The notes below the pieces were generated by a model. That model made no database searches. It worked only from the letters and a program-made list of their open reading frames with translations, and was not told the DNA's origin. From Rhodanobacter sp. Root480 (GTDB taxonomy: Bacteria > Pseudomonadota > Gammaproteobacteria > Xanthomonadales > Rhodanobacteraceae), in NCBI RefSeq assembly GCF_001426645.1, contig NZ_LMEX01000001.1, positions 1,316,755-1,380,754 of the forward strand: a stretch of DNA of 64,000 bases. The letters run 5' to 3'. A program made the translations under genes and the position numbers. Below, piece by piece: positions 20,586-28,379 of the stretch (position 1 is the stretch's first letter; every line of letters begins with the position of its first letter).

Positions 20586-23570
20586 TCAGAACGTGCCGCG
20601 AACGCCCAAGGTGATCGTACGGCCCGGGTTGTAGATGCTGTAGGCCGCGTTGGAATACTGGAACGTCGAACGCAGCGGTTCGTCGGTCAGGTTGGTGGCA
20701 TCCAGCGTGATCTGCGGCGACGTGGGCAGATGCTCGAACGTGTAGCTGGCCGACAGGTCGAACTCGCCCCGCGCATCGGTCTTGATGCGTGCAAACGAAA
20801 TACCGTTCTGATTGGCGCCGGAGGAGATCTGGTTGTCGGTCCAGTTGTAGGAAACGCGCGCCGATACCGGCCCCTTTTCCCAGTACACCGTCCCATTCCA
20901 CAAGTTCGGCGCGACGCCCACGGCAACCGCCGACACACCCGAGCCCGACGACGTTTGCCGGATGTGGGTGTAATTGGCCGTGAAACCGAGGCCATCCACC
21001 ATCCAGTCGAGTGGTTGCACCCAGTCGATTTCCTCACCGCGGATCTTCAGCTTGCCGTCTGCGTTGACCTGGCTTTGTACCAGCACGGTCGCCACATCAG
21101 GGCCGCCACGCTGCTGGATCGCCGCCTGTTGATAAGGCTGCAGGCTGTCGTAAGAAACGCCCAGCTCGCCGAACGGGATCGTGCGGATGCCGTTGACCGT
21201 GAAGCCGGTGATCTCCTTGTTGAACAAATCCACGGCGACATACCCGGCGCCGCCGGTATACCACTCGCCAGCCAGGTCGAGGTTGTCCGACGTGTATGGC
21301 TGCAGGTCCGGATTGCCCTGGCTGGCATTCTGCGCGGAGGGATCGCTGAAGTTGGTGTTCGGCAACATGTAACTGGGGTTGGGTCGGGTCATCGAGCGCG
21401 ACCCGGCCAGCCGCAGCACCACGTTGTCCCGCACGCTCCAGGCAAGGTTGAACGACGGCAGGGTATTGGACAGGTCCGAATCGAACGAGCGCACTTCGGT
21501 GGTGCTGCCATTGGTGACCGGCCCACTGATGTTCTGGTCGGTGGTGACGTAACGCAGGCCGGCATTCAGGCGCAGGGGACGGCCAAGTACCTCGGTGGTG
21601 GCGTTGGCCTCGATGTAGTACGCCCAGCTCTTTTCACGGAAGCCGCCGGTCGTCGCCCCGGTGAATACCGACCCGGCAACGGGCGCGCTCTCGAGCAGGT
21701 TGCGGTAATTGGAGGCCGCATAAATGCCGGCGTAATCCACGGCAATGAACCCCGCCGGGCCTGGCCTCAGATAGGACGCGATGTCGGACTGCGGCACCGC
21801 CGAACCCGGGCCGCCATCGCACACGCCCGTGGCCGTGCCCTGGCAGATGACCTGCGACCAGGCCTTGCTGTTGTCGTAGCCCGTGATCTGGCGGCCTTGC
21901 TGATCGAAGGAGAAACCGGCCTTGAGGTTGTTGTCGTCCTCGCCAAATTGCAGATAGGACCCCACGCCCTTGGTCGTGGTGACACGACGCTCGGCCTGGA
22001 TGTTGACGCGGTTCCAGCTCCATCCGCTGGCGGGGTCGTTGAGGTCGACGTCCGTGCTCAGGGTCGGGTGCGAGCCACTGTCGTTGCTGTACTGGACGGT
22101 GGTGAACGGCGAATTGAACAGGATGCTGGGTACTTCCTCGTACATCCAGCTGCGATTCACGTGCGCCTGGACGTGGAGTTTGATGTCGGCGTCGTCGCCG
22201 AAATAAATGTCCGCGCCCGGATTGGCCGACCAGAACTTGGTCGTCTGGTGGCGCAGGCTGGCTTCGAGAAAGTACTGCGCGTTGGTGAACGTGGCCGAGG
22301 TGACCACGCCATTGCCGTCGACCTCCTCGTTGAGCGGGATCATGGTGCCATTGCGGCCGATCAGGTTCATGTCGGTGCTGTCGGTATCGCGCTTCTGTTT
22401 CGTGAACAACGTATCCAGGTAGAAGTGCATGTTGACGTCAGGCCGGTATTCCAGCGACATGACGGCGGCCTTGCGGTCGCGGACATCGGTCAGATGGAGC
22501 GGTCGGCTCAGGCGCGGGATCAGCGAGTTGCTGATCTGCTCGATGGTCAACCCGGGATTGTTCTGCAACAGGAACGCGTCGTCGATGGGCTGACCGGCGA
22601 CCAGCCCGGCACCGGCCGTGATCGGCACGATGTCGGGAATGCGCCAATTGCCGCCGCCATACGAGTTGCATCCGGTCGTCCCGCTCACCTGCGTATTCGC
22701 CGCCGTGCCGGCCGGCGGGGTAAGGCCGCATTGGTCGTAGGTGAGGCCAGGGGTCGTCCAGCCGATGGTTTCGTAACCTGTCTCCAGCGCCCTCTCATGC
22801 TTGGTGGCGACACCGGCAACCACGCCGAACGTGTTGTCGGCGTTGGTCCAGCTACCGATCAGGCTCGCGCTGGGGCTGTACAGCCCGCCCTGACTGTTCC
22901 AGCCCTCTTTCACGTTGTACGTGAGATGGGTCCCCGGGTTGTCGAATGGCCGCACCAGGCGCAGGTCGACGTTTCCGGAGATGCCGCCCTCAAGCATGCT
23001 CGCCACGGGCGTCTTGCTGACGGCCAACTGGCTGAAGAACTCGGTGGGGAACAGATTCAGGTTGATTTCGCGGTCCTGATTCTGCTGGTTGCGATCGGTG
23101 TACGCCGTGGCAACGCTGCCACCATCGAGCGTGACCCGCGTGAAGCTTGGCCCCAGGCCGCGAATGGAAACCTGCATGCCCTGCCCGCCGACACCGCGCG
23201 ACAACTGCACGCCAGGGATGCGGTTCAACGACTCCGCGATGTTGTTGTCGGGGAATTTGCCGATGTCCTCGGCAAAGACCGTATCGGTGATGTTGGTGGC
23301 ATCGCGCTTGGCATCGGTCGCGAACTGCAGGCTGTGCAGATAACCCGAGGTGACCGTCACCGTGCCCAGGTTGGTGGCCTGCGACTTGTCGTCCTGCGTT
23401 TTGACCGGTTCGCCGTTCTTAGCGCCCGGCGACGGGGCGACCTGCGAAGCTGGCACTTCCTGCCGGGCCGCCGCGGACGCGGTGGCGGCGATGGCGCCGC
23501 TGGCCGTGCCCAGCAGCGCCAGCCCCAATGCCTGCGCCAGCGCCGCCTTCAGGTAGATATTCTCGATCAT
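20586..23570 (-). CDS. TonB-dependent receptor (Xanthomonas/Caulobacter type)
   Basis: 994 residues from ATG 23570, with GGAGA upstream. Outer-membrane ligand-gated channel driven by TonB-ExbBD, importing a substrate into the periplasm. A signal peptide (MIENIYLKAALAQALGLALL, ending near ATASA) is followed by a low-complexity linker, the plug domain (DIGKFPDNNIAESLNRIPGV; SRGVGGQGMQVSIRGLGPSF) and a long beta-barrel ending with Phe (GVRGTF). The plug start VTVTSGYLHSLQFATDAKRD is typical of the TonB-Xanth-Caul group, often used for carbohydrates. The adjacent GH35-like enzyme points to a galactoside ligand; that is inference. A 21-bp palindrome lies about 180 bp upstream. Confidence 0.93.
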   Translation of the reverse strand: MIENIYLKAALAQALGLALLGTASGAIAATASAAARQEVPASQVAPSPGAKNGEPVKTQDDKSQATNLGTVTVTSGYLHSLQFATDAKRDATNITDTVFAEDIGKFPDNNIAESLNRIPGVQLSRGVGGQGMQVSIRGLGPSFTRVTLDGGSVATAYTDRNQQNQDREINLNLFPTEFFSQLAVSKTPVASMLEGGISGNVDLRLVRPFDNPGTHLTYNVKEGWNSQGGLYSPSASLIGSWTNADNTFGVVAGVATKHERALETGYETIGWTTPGLTYDQCGLTPPAGTAANTQVSGTTGCNSYGGGNWRIPDIVPITAGAGLVAGQPIDDAFLLQNNPGLTIEQISNSLIPRLSRPLHLTDVRDRKAAVMSLEYRPDVNMHFYLDTLFTKQKRDTDSTDMNLIGRNGTMIPLNEEVDGNGVVTSATFTNAQYFLEASLRHQTTKFWSANPGADIYFGDDADIKLHVQAHVNRSWMYEEVPSILFNSPFTTVQYSNDSGSHPTLSTDVDLNDPASGWSWNRVNIQAERRVTTTKGVGSYLQFGEDDNNLKAGFSFDQQGRQITGYDNSKAWSQVICQGTATGVCDGGPGSAVPQSDIASYLRPGPAGFIAVDYAGIYAASNYRNLLESAPVAGSVFTGATTGGFREKSWAYYIEANATTEVLGRPLRLNAGLRYVTTDQNISGPVTNGSTTEVRSFDSDLSNTLPSFNLAWSVRDNVVLRLAGSRSMTRPNPSYMLPNTNFSDPSAQNASQGNPDLQPYTSDNLDLAGEWYTGGAGYVAVDLFNKEITGFTVNGIRTIPFGELGVSYDSLQPYQQAAIQQRGGPDVATVLVQSQVNADGKLKIRGEEIDWVQPLDWMVDGLGFTANYTHIRQTSSGSGVSAVAVGVAPNLWNGTVYWEKGPVSARVSYNWTDNQISSGANQNGISFARIKTDARGEFDLSASYTFEHLPTSPQITLDATNLTDEPLRSTFQYSNAAYSIYNPGRTITLGVRGTF

Positions 23571-23749
23571 GGCGTCTCCACGTTTCACCAAGTGATGGGA
23601 TGCCTCGCGATGTTCAATCGCGATGGCGTACCTTGACCGGCGGTGACGGCGCGGCATGACTGACGCGACGCTCCTTGCCGATTCATCTACCTGGATTACG
23701 CGTCCCCCGACGCCTGGGCTCATTGATACTGGGGCGTGATCTTGCGGGC

Positions 23750-23770
23750 TGGCAATTATGAAAATTGCCA
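23750..23770. promoter_or_regulatory. Palindrome TGGCAATT-N5-AATTGCCA, candidate operator
   Basis: Perfect 8-bp arms 23750-23757 and 23763-23770 in the 355-bp gap between the TonB receptor (minus) and the sulfurtransferase end. The gap also holds a 12-bp direct repeat GGCGTTTGGCGC (23801, 23835). There is no coding signal in it. The AT-rich palindrome stands out in G/C-rich surroundings and sits in the upstream region of the receptor. Confidence 0.45.
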
Positions 23771-23925
23771 GGGCGCGTTATGTTTCTTGTATCCATTGCT
23801 GGCGTTTGGCGCTGACATGCGGGCCATTGGCGACGGCGTTTGGCGCCAGACAGTCGAAAGCCGGATACGGTCGCTGCGGCCTCAAAGCCGCCTGCACAAG
23901 CAGTCGGCGAACGCTTGCCAACGAT

Positions 23926-24774
23926 TCACCCTTTCGCCACGGGTCGCGAGGCATCGCTGATCCAGCCGCTCCACGACGGCGCATACAACCGTGAGCCGTG
24001 CAGGCCCGCATGCTCCATCGCCAGCAGGTTGTGGCACGCGGTGACGCCGGAGCCGCACATGTGCACCACATCGGCGGGCTTGGTGTCGCCCAGCACCGCG
24101 GAGAACTCCGCACGCAATTGCGCCGCCGGCTTGAAGCGGCCGTCGTCGGCAAGGTTGTCGGGGAACGGCCGGTTCAAGGCACCAGGCACATGGCCGCCGA
24201 CGCGGTCCAGTGGCTCCACGTCGCCGCGGTAGCGTGGCGCGGCGCGGGCATCCAGCAATTGCCCCGAACCTTGGCCCAGCGCGGCGTGGTCGGTGAGTAC
24301 CTGGGTTTCGTCGTAATGCAGTGCCACCTCGGTGGCGGCACGCGCCGCGGGTTCGCCTTCTTCCACCGGCAAACCGGCCTTTTTCCAGGCGGCAAAGCCA
24401 CCATCGAGCACGGCCACATCGCGCACCCCGGCCAGCCGCAACAACCACCACAGCCGCGCCGCCGTCAGCGCACCGCTACCGGCGTCGTAGCTCACTACCG
24501 GCGTGCCGGTGCGCCAGCCCCAGCGCGACAGCACGGCGCTGAAGGCTGTTTCCAGCGGCAGCGGATGACGGCCCAGCCCTTCGTGCTGGCGCGAAAGATC
24601 GGACAGGTCGTGGTCGAGGTTGGCGTAGACCGCGCCGGGAATATGGCCCAGCCGGAATTCGCGCTCGCCCTTGCCGGGGTCGGCCAGGTCGAAGTTGCAG
24701 TCGACGATCAACACCTCGCCCGGCGCCATGGCCGACAGCGTGGCGGGATCGATGAGTGTGGTGAGCAAGGTCAT
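23926..24774 (-). CDS. sseA: 3-mercaptopyruvate/thiosulfate sulfurtransferase
   Basis: 282 residues from ATG 24774. Two rhodanese modules: an inactive N-terminal one (VDCNFDLADPGKGEREFRLGHIPGA) and a catalytic C-terminal one with Cys240 in the loop CGSGVTA, the hallmark of mercaptopyruvate sulfurtransferases rather than thiosulfate-specific rhodaneses. It transfers sulfur from mercaptopyruvate to thiols or cyanide in the cytoplasm. Its ATG overlaps the stop of the NUDIX gene (24771-24774), so it is the third cistron of a tightly packed operon. Confidence 0.9.
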   Translation of the reverse strand: MTLLTTLIDPATLSAMAPGEVLIVDCNFDLADPGKGEREFRLGHIPGAVYANLDHDLSDLSRQHEGLGRHPLPLETAFSAVLSRWGWRTGTPVVSYDAGSGALTAARLWWLLRLAGVRDVAVLDGGFAAWKKAGLPVEEGEPAARAATEVALHYDETQVLTDHAALGQGSGQLLDARAAPRYRGDVEPLDRVGGHVPGALNRPFPDNLADDGRFKPAAQLRAEFSAVLGDTKPADVVHMCGSGVTACHNLLAMEHAGLHGSRLYAPSWSGWISDASRPVAKG

Positions 24775-25364
24775 GCGCGTCCCATCCTCTGCAGCAAGTT
24801 GAGAAGTATCGCCGCGGTGGCGCCCCAGATGCGGTGGCCGCCGTGCACGAATTCCACCATCGGCCGCTGGTGTCCGCGAAATTCCATGGTGTAGCGGCGC
24901 AGGTTGGCCGGCTCCATGAAAAACGCCAGCGGCACCTCGAACACCTCGGCCACTTCGTCGGGCGCCGGGTACAGTTGCGCCTCGGTCGCGATCCGCGCCA
25001 CCACCGGCGTGATGCAGAAGCCGCTGATGGTCTCAAAACGGTCGAGGAAACCCAGCGGCGTTACCAGCCGCCGCTCCAGCCCGATCTCCTCCTCGCTCTC
25101 GCGCAGCGCGGTGGTGATGGCGTCGCCATCATCCGCCTCACTGCGTCCGCCGGGGAACGCCACCTGGCCTGCATGCGCATGCAGGTGATCGGTGCGTACG
25201 GTGAGCACCATGCGCGGCTGCACGCCCTCGCGCAGGCCGATCAATACGGCGGCCGGCTGGCGTGGTGCGTCGCCCAGCAGTTCGGCCATGTCCGCATGGT
25301 TCCAGGCCCGCTCGATCGGCGGCGCCGACAAGGGTCGCAGCGCGTCGGTCAGGTCGTCGATCAT
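24771..25364 (-). CDS. nudL: NUDIX CoA pyrophosphatase-like hydrolase
   Basis: 197 residues from ATG 25364. NUDIX box is visible as GGRSEADDGDAITTALRESEEEIGL, with the preceding AGQVAFPGG, and the group resembles NudL/CoA diphosphatases (LTVRTDHLHAHAGQVAFPGGR). Expected to cleave CoA or its derivatives to 4'-phosphopantetheine and adenosine 3',5'-bisphosphate; substrate not tested. The start codon overlaps the DUF1289 stop by four bases and its own stop overlaps sseA, implying translational coupling across all three genes. Confidence 0.88.
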   Translation of the reverse strand: MIDDLTDALRPLSAPPIERAWNHADMAELLGDAPRQPAAVLIGLREGVQPRMVLTVRTDHLHAHAGQVAFPGGRSEADDGDAITTALRESEEEIGLERRLVTPLGFLDRFETISGFCITPVVARIATEAQLYPAPDEVAEVFEVPLAFFMEPANLRRYTMEFRGHQRPMVEFVHGGHRIWGATAAILLNLLQRMGRA

Positions 25365-25558
25365 GGCTGTTTGGCCAGGATGCGCAACGGCAACACGTCG
25401 CGCATGAGCCGCCACCGTTCGGCATCATCCAGTGCGCTCCAGCGGCCGATTTCCTCGCCTGTGCGGCGGCAACCGATGCAATACCCGCGCGCATCGAGGC
25501 GGCAGATCTGGATGCAGGGCGTCAGCGGTGCGGGGGGAGAGGGGCGATCGTTCGACAT
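25361..25558 (-). CDS. DUF1289 small cysteine protein
   Basis: 65 residues from ATG 25558. It matches DUF1289: CIQICRLDARGYCIGCRRT then EIGRW. The four cysteines (15, 19, 27, 30) form a likely metal or Fe-S site; function is not established. The stop overlaps the NUDIX start (25361-25364). First gene of the three-gene operon with nudL and sseA, which hints at sulfur or cofactor metabolism, but nothing in the sequence proves it. Confidence 0.82.
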   Translation of the reverse strand: MSNDRPSPPAPLTPCIQICRLDARGYCIGCRRTGEEIGRWSALDDAERWRLMRDVLPLRILAKQP

Positions 25559-25595
25559 GCTCCGGCCATGGTACCGCGCCGGTGCCGGCGCGCGG

Positions 25596-26351
25596 TCAGC
25601 TTTTGATGTCGAGCAGCTCGATCTCGAACACCAGTGCCTCGTTCGGCCCGATGCGTGGCAACTGGCCGTATTCGCCATAGGCAAGCTCGGACGGAATCAC
25701 CACTTTCCAGCGATCGCCCACGCGCATCCGCGGTATCACGTCCTGCCAGCCGCGGATCACCTTGTTCACGATAAAGCTCACCGGCGCGCCGTGCGCCCAG
25801 GTGCTGTCGAATTCGGTGCCGTCCACCAGCATGCCGCGGTAGTTCACCACCACCCGGCTGGTTACCGTGGGATGGACCTTGCCACTGCCCTTCTTCAGCA
25901 CCGCGTACTGGATGCCCGAGGGCAGTTGCACCACGCCGGGCTGCTTCCGGTTTTGCGCCAGGTAGGCGGCGCTTTTTTTCGCGTTCTCGATCGCCATACG
26001 CTTGAAGGTGGCCACCGCATCGGCGTGCATCTGCTGGTCGAGCCATTGCAGTTGCTGGTGCATGTCCTGCATCGACACGCTGGGGTCGCGCTTGTCGTAG
26101 GCATCCTGGATCGCTCGCTGCATCGCGGCGATATCCAGTGATGGCTTGCGGTCGGCAAACTGGCTGCCGATCTTGTAGCCGATGGCATACGACAGCTTGG
26201 CCTTGTCCAACCCCGGCGGATGCGCGGCTGGCGTCTGTGCCTGCGCGGCGCCTGCCAGCAGCAACGCGCCAAGCGACAGCCAGCACCATGTGCGCAGGGC
26301 TCGCTCCAACGCGGGAAAAGCCCGGCGCGATTGTCGATACGGTAGGTTCAT
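25596..26351 (-). CDS. FKBP-type peptidyl-prolyl isomerase, Mip/FkpA-like
   Basis: 251 residues from ATG 26351. Signal peptide around WCWLSLGALLLAGAAQA. The mature protein begins with the helical dimerisation domain (KLSYAIGYKIGSQF; AYDKRDPSV), a long helix (AVATFKRMAIENAKKSAAYLAQN), then an FKBP domain with VVVNYRGMLVDGTEFDST, GWQDVIPRMRVGDRWKV and LAYGEYG. Periplasmic folding helper with a V-shaped dimer expected. It is divergent from the crotonase at 26.5 kb, and downstream of it the DUF1289 operon begins after 37 bp, so it may feed that operon by read-through. Confidence 0.92.
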   Translation of the reverse strand: MNLPYRQSRRAFPALERALRTWCWLSLGALLLAGAAQAQTPAAHPPGLDKAKLSYAIGYKIGSQFADRKPSLDIAAMQRAIQDAYDKRDPSVSMQDMHQQLQWLDQQMHADAVATFKRMAIENAKKSAAYLAQNRKQPGVVQLPSGIQYAVLKKGSGKVHPTVTSRVVVNYRGMLVDGTEFDSTWAHGAPVSFIVNKVIRGWQDVIPRMRVGDRWKVVIPSELAYGEYGQLPRIGPNEALVFEIELLDIKS

Positions 26352-26492
26352 GCCAAGCCGATTCTGCCAGTGTCATGCGCCCCGCGGGTTTCCTGCAGGG
26401 CGCGTGGTTTGAGGACGCATGGCTGAGAAACCGGGCCGGCACAAAGGTTCCCGCTGCTACCATCGAAGGCCCGCAATCGGCCGGAGTCAGGC

Positions 26493-27275
26493 ATGGCTTA
26501 CCGCAATCTGGAAATCACGAACCGCGGCGCGGTGAACGTGATCACCGTCAATCGCCCCGACAAGCTCAACGCGCTGAACCGGGAGACGCTCAACGAACTC
26601 GGCATGGCCTTCACGCAGGCGGCGTACGACGACGCGGTACGTGTGGTGGTGCTGGCGGGCGCGGGCGAGAAAGCCTTCGTGGCCGGCGCCGATATCGCGG
26701 AGATGCATGGCTACACGGCAACCCAGGCGCAGGGGTTTTCGCGCGCCGGCCAGCAGTTGATGACGTCGATCGAGCGGCTGGGCAAACCGGTCATCGCCCG
26801 CGTGCAGGGCTTTGCGCTGGGCGGCGGCATGGAGCTGGCGATGGCCTGCCATTTCCGCATTGCCAGCGAGAAGGCGAAGTTCGGCCAGCCGGAAATCAAC
26901 CTGGGCCTGATCCCCGGCTTCGGCGGCACCCAGCGATTGCTGCGGCTGGCCGGCCGCGGCGCCACGCTGGAGCTGTGCCTCACCGGCACACCGATCACCG
27001 CGCAGCGCGCTTATGAACTGGGCATCGTGACGCGCGTGGTGGCGCCCGAAGCGCTGGACGAAACCGTGAACGCCCTCGCCGATCAGCTGGCGGCCGCCGC
27101 ACCGCTGGCGGCCCGGCGCATTCTCGACGCCGTGCTCGAAGGCGGCGAGAACGCGATCGACCAAGGCCTGGCATTCGAAACGCAGGCGTTCGCGCTGAGC
27201 TTTTCCACCGACGACATGCGCGAGGGCACCACTGCCTTCCTGGAAAAGCGCAAAGCCGTGTTCCACGGCATCTAA
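26493..27275 (+). CDS. Enoyl-CoA hydratase
   Basis: 260 residues from ATG 26493 (GGAG upstream). Hydrates trans-2-enoyl-CoA to 3-hydroxyacyl-CoA. Full crotonase set: AFVAGADIAEMHGY, FALGGGMELAMACHFRIAS and QPEINLGLIPGFGGTQRL. Both catalytic glutamates (in GGGMELA and QPEINLG) are present, unlike the isomerase-like paralogue at 17.8 kb. No beta-oxidation partner is adjacent. It ends just before a REP pair. Divergent from the FKBP gene across 140 bp, which should carry both promoters, though none is clear. Confidence 0.92.
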   Translation: MAYRNLEITNRGAVNVITVNRPDKLNALNRETLNELGMAFTQAAYDDAVRVVVLAGAGEKAFVAGADIAEMHGYTATQAQGFSRAGQQLMTSIERLGKPVIARVQGFALGGGMELAMACHFRIASEKAKFGQPEINLGLIPGFGGTQRLLRLAGRGATLELCLTGTPITAQRAYELGIVTRVVAPEALDETVNALADQLAAAAPLAARRILDAVLEGGENAIDQGLAFETQAFALSFSTDDMREGTTAFLEKRKAVFHGI

Positions 27276-27283
27276 CCTGGGCC

Positions 27284-27358
27284 GTGGGAGCGGCTTCAGC
27301 CGCGATGCTCCTGGGTGAATCCGGGAGTAAAAAGCATCGCGACTGAAGTCGCTCCCAC
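27284..27358. repeat. Paired REP element (REPIN), copy 3
   Basis: GTGGGAGCGGCTTCAGCC... arm at 27284-27305 and the inverted GACTGAAGTCGCTCCCAC arm ending at 27358. Lies between the convergent crotonase and the small membrane protein gene. Confidence 0.85.
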
Positions 27359-27363
27359 AGCGA

Positions 27364-27636
27364 TCAGGAAATGTCGCGTTTCTCGCGACGCAGACGCGTG
27401 CCGCGCACGATGCCGTAGACGCTGATCAACAGCCACGCCGCTTCCATCACGAAGGCAGACGTGTTGAAGCTGCCGAACACCAGCGACAGCAGCACGCCCA
27501 GCGCACCGAACGCATTCAGCAACTGATACGTCAGGCCATTGCCGTGCAGGCGATGCGCCTGCAACAGCAAGAACGCCAACAGCACCAGCAACACGCCGAT
27601 GTAGCCGGACCAGTCGTGCCAATAAAGTGTCGTCAT
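27364..27636 (-). CDS. Small membrane protein, CBU_0592-like
   Basis: 90 residues from ATG 27636. Three hydrophobic segments: YIGVLLVLLAFLLLQA, LLNAFGALGVLLSLVFGS and FVMEAAWLLISVYGIV, and a basic C-terminus (RGTRLRREKRD). The pattern matches CBU_0592-type three-helix proteins of unknown function. Its start overlaps the rlmB stop by four bases (27633-27636), so it is translated from the rnr-rlmB message. No catalytic motif is visible. Confidence 0.65.
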   Translation of the reverse strand: MTTLYWHDWSGYIGVLLVLLAFLLLQAHRLHGNGLTYQLLNAFGALGVLLSLVFGSFNTSAFVMEAAWLLISVYGIVRGTRLRREKRDIS

Positions 27637-28379
27637 CGTTTGGACGTCCGTTGGCGCAAGGCTTCGAACAACGCCACGCCGGTGGCGACGGAAACGTTGA
27701 GGCTTTCCATCGTGCCGGGCATGGGAATCTTCGCCACGAAATCGCACAACTCGCGGGTGAGCCGACGAATGCCCTCGCCCTCGCTGCCCAGCACGATGGC
27801 CACCGGGCCGTTGAAGTCGACGCCATAGATCGAGGTGTCGGTGTCGCCGGCCAGGCCGGTGATCCACACGCCCGCATCCTTCAGCTCGCGCAGCGTGCGG
27901 GCCAGGTTGGTGACGGCGATCAGCGGCACCCGGTCGGCACCGCCGGCCGAAGCACGGCGCACCACCGGGGTGAGCCCCACCGCGCGGTCCTTGGGCACGA
28001 TCACCGCGGTGACTTTGGCCGCCGCCGCACTGCGCAGGCAAGCACCCAGGTTGTGCGGATCGGTGACGCCGTCGAGCACCAGCACCAGCGCGGTGTTGCC
28101 GTCGCGCTCCAGCAGGCCGGCGAGGTCACTCTCATGCGCGGCCGGTGCCGCTTCGTAACGAGCGACCACGCCCTGGTGGCGCGCTTCGCCGGCCAGCCTG
28201 TCCAGTTCGTCGCGCGGGCGATGCTGCACAGGAATCTTCAGTTTCTTCGCACGCTCGGCCAGCTCCAGCACGCGCGCGTTGCGCTGGCCGTTTTCCACCA
28301 GTACCTCGCGCACGCGCTCGGCATCATTGCTCAGTGCACCTTCGACCGGATTGATGCCTACGATCCAGCTTTCGCTCAT
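27633..28379 (-). CDS. rlmB: 23S rRNA 2'-O-methyltransferase RlmB (Gm2251)
   Basis: 248 residues from ATG 28379. SpoU/TrmH-type SPOUT methyltransferase that modifies G2251 in the P-loop of 23S rRNA with SAM. Substrate-binding N-domain (SWIVGINPVEGALSN), then the knotted domain with LDGVTDPHNLGACLRSA, IVLGSEGEGI and SLNVSVATGVALFE. The start overlaps the rnr stop by four bases, and the same rnr-rlmB order is common in gammaproteobacteria. Confidence 0.95.
   Translation of the reverse strand: MSESWIVGINPVEGALSNDAERVREVLVENGQRNARVLELAERAKKLKIPVQHRPRDELDRLAGEARHQGVVARYEAAPAAHESDLAGLLERDGNTALVLVLDGVTDPHNLGACLRSAAAAKVTAVIVPKDRAVGLTPVVRRASAGGADRVPLIAVTNLARTLRELKDAGVWITGLAGDTDTSIYGVDFNGPVAIVLGSEGEGIRRLTRELCDFVAKIPMPGTMESLNVSVATGVALFEALRQRTSKR

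Noticed and set aside
20730-23636. Antisense frame opposite the TonB receptor
   Set aside because: Reverse shadow of the receptor with no motif and biased composition.
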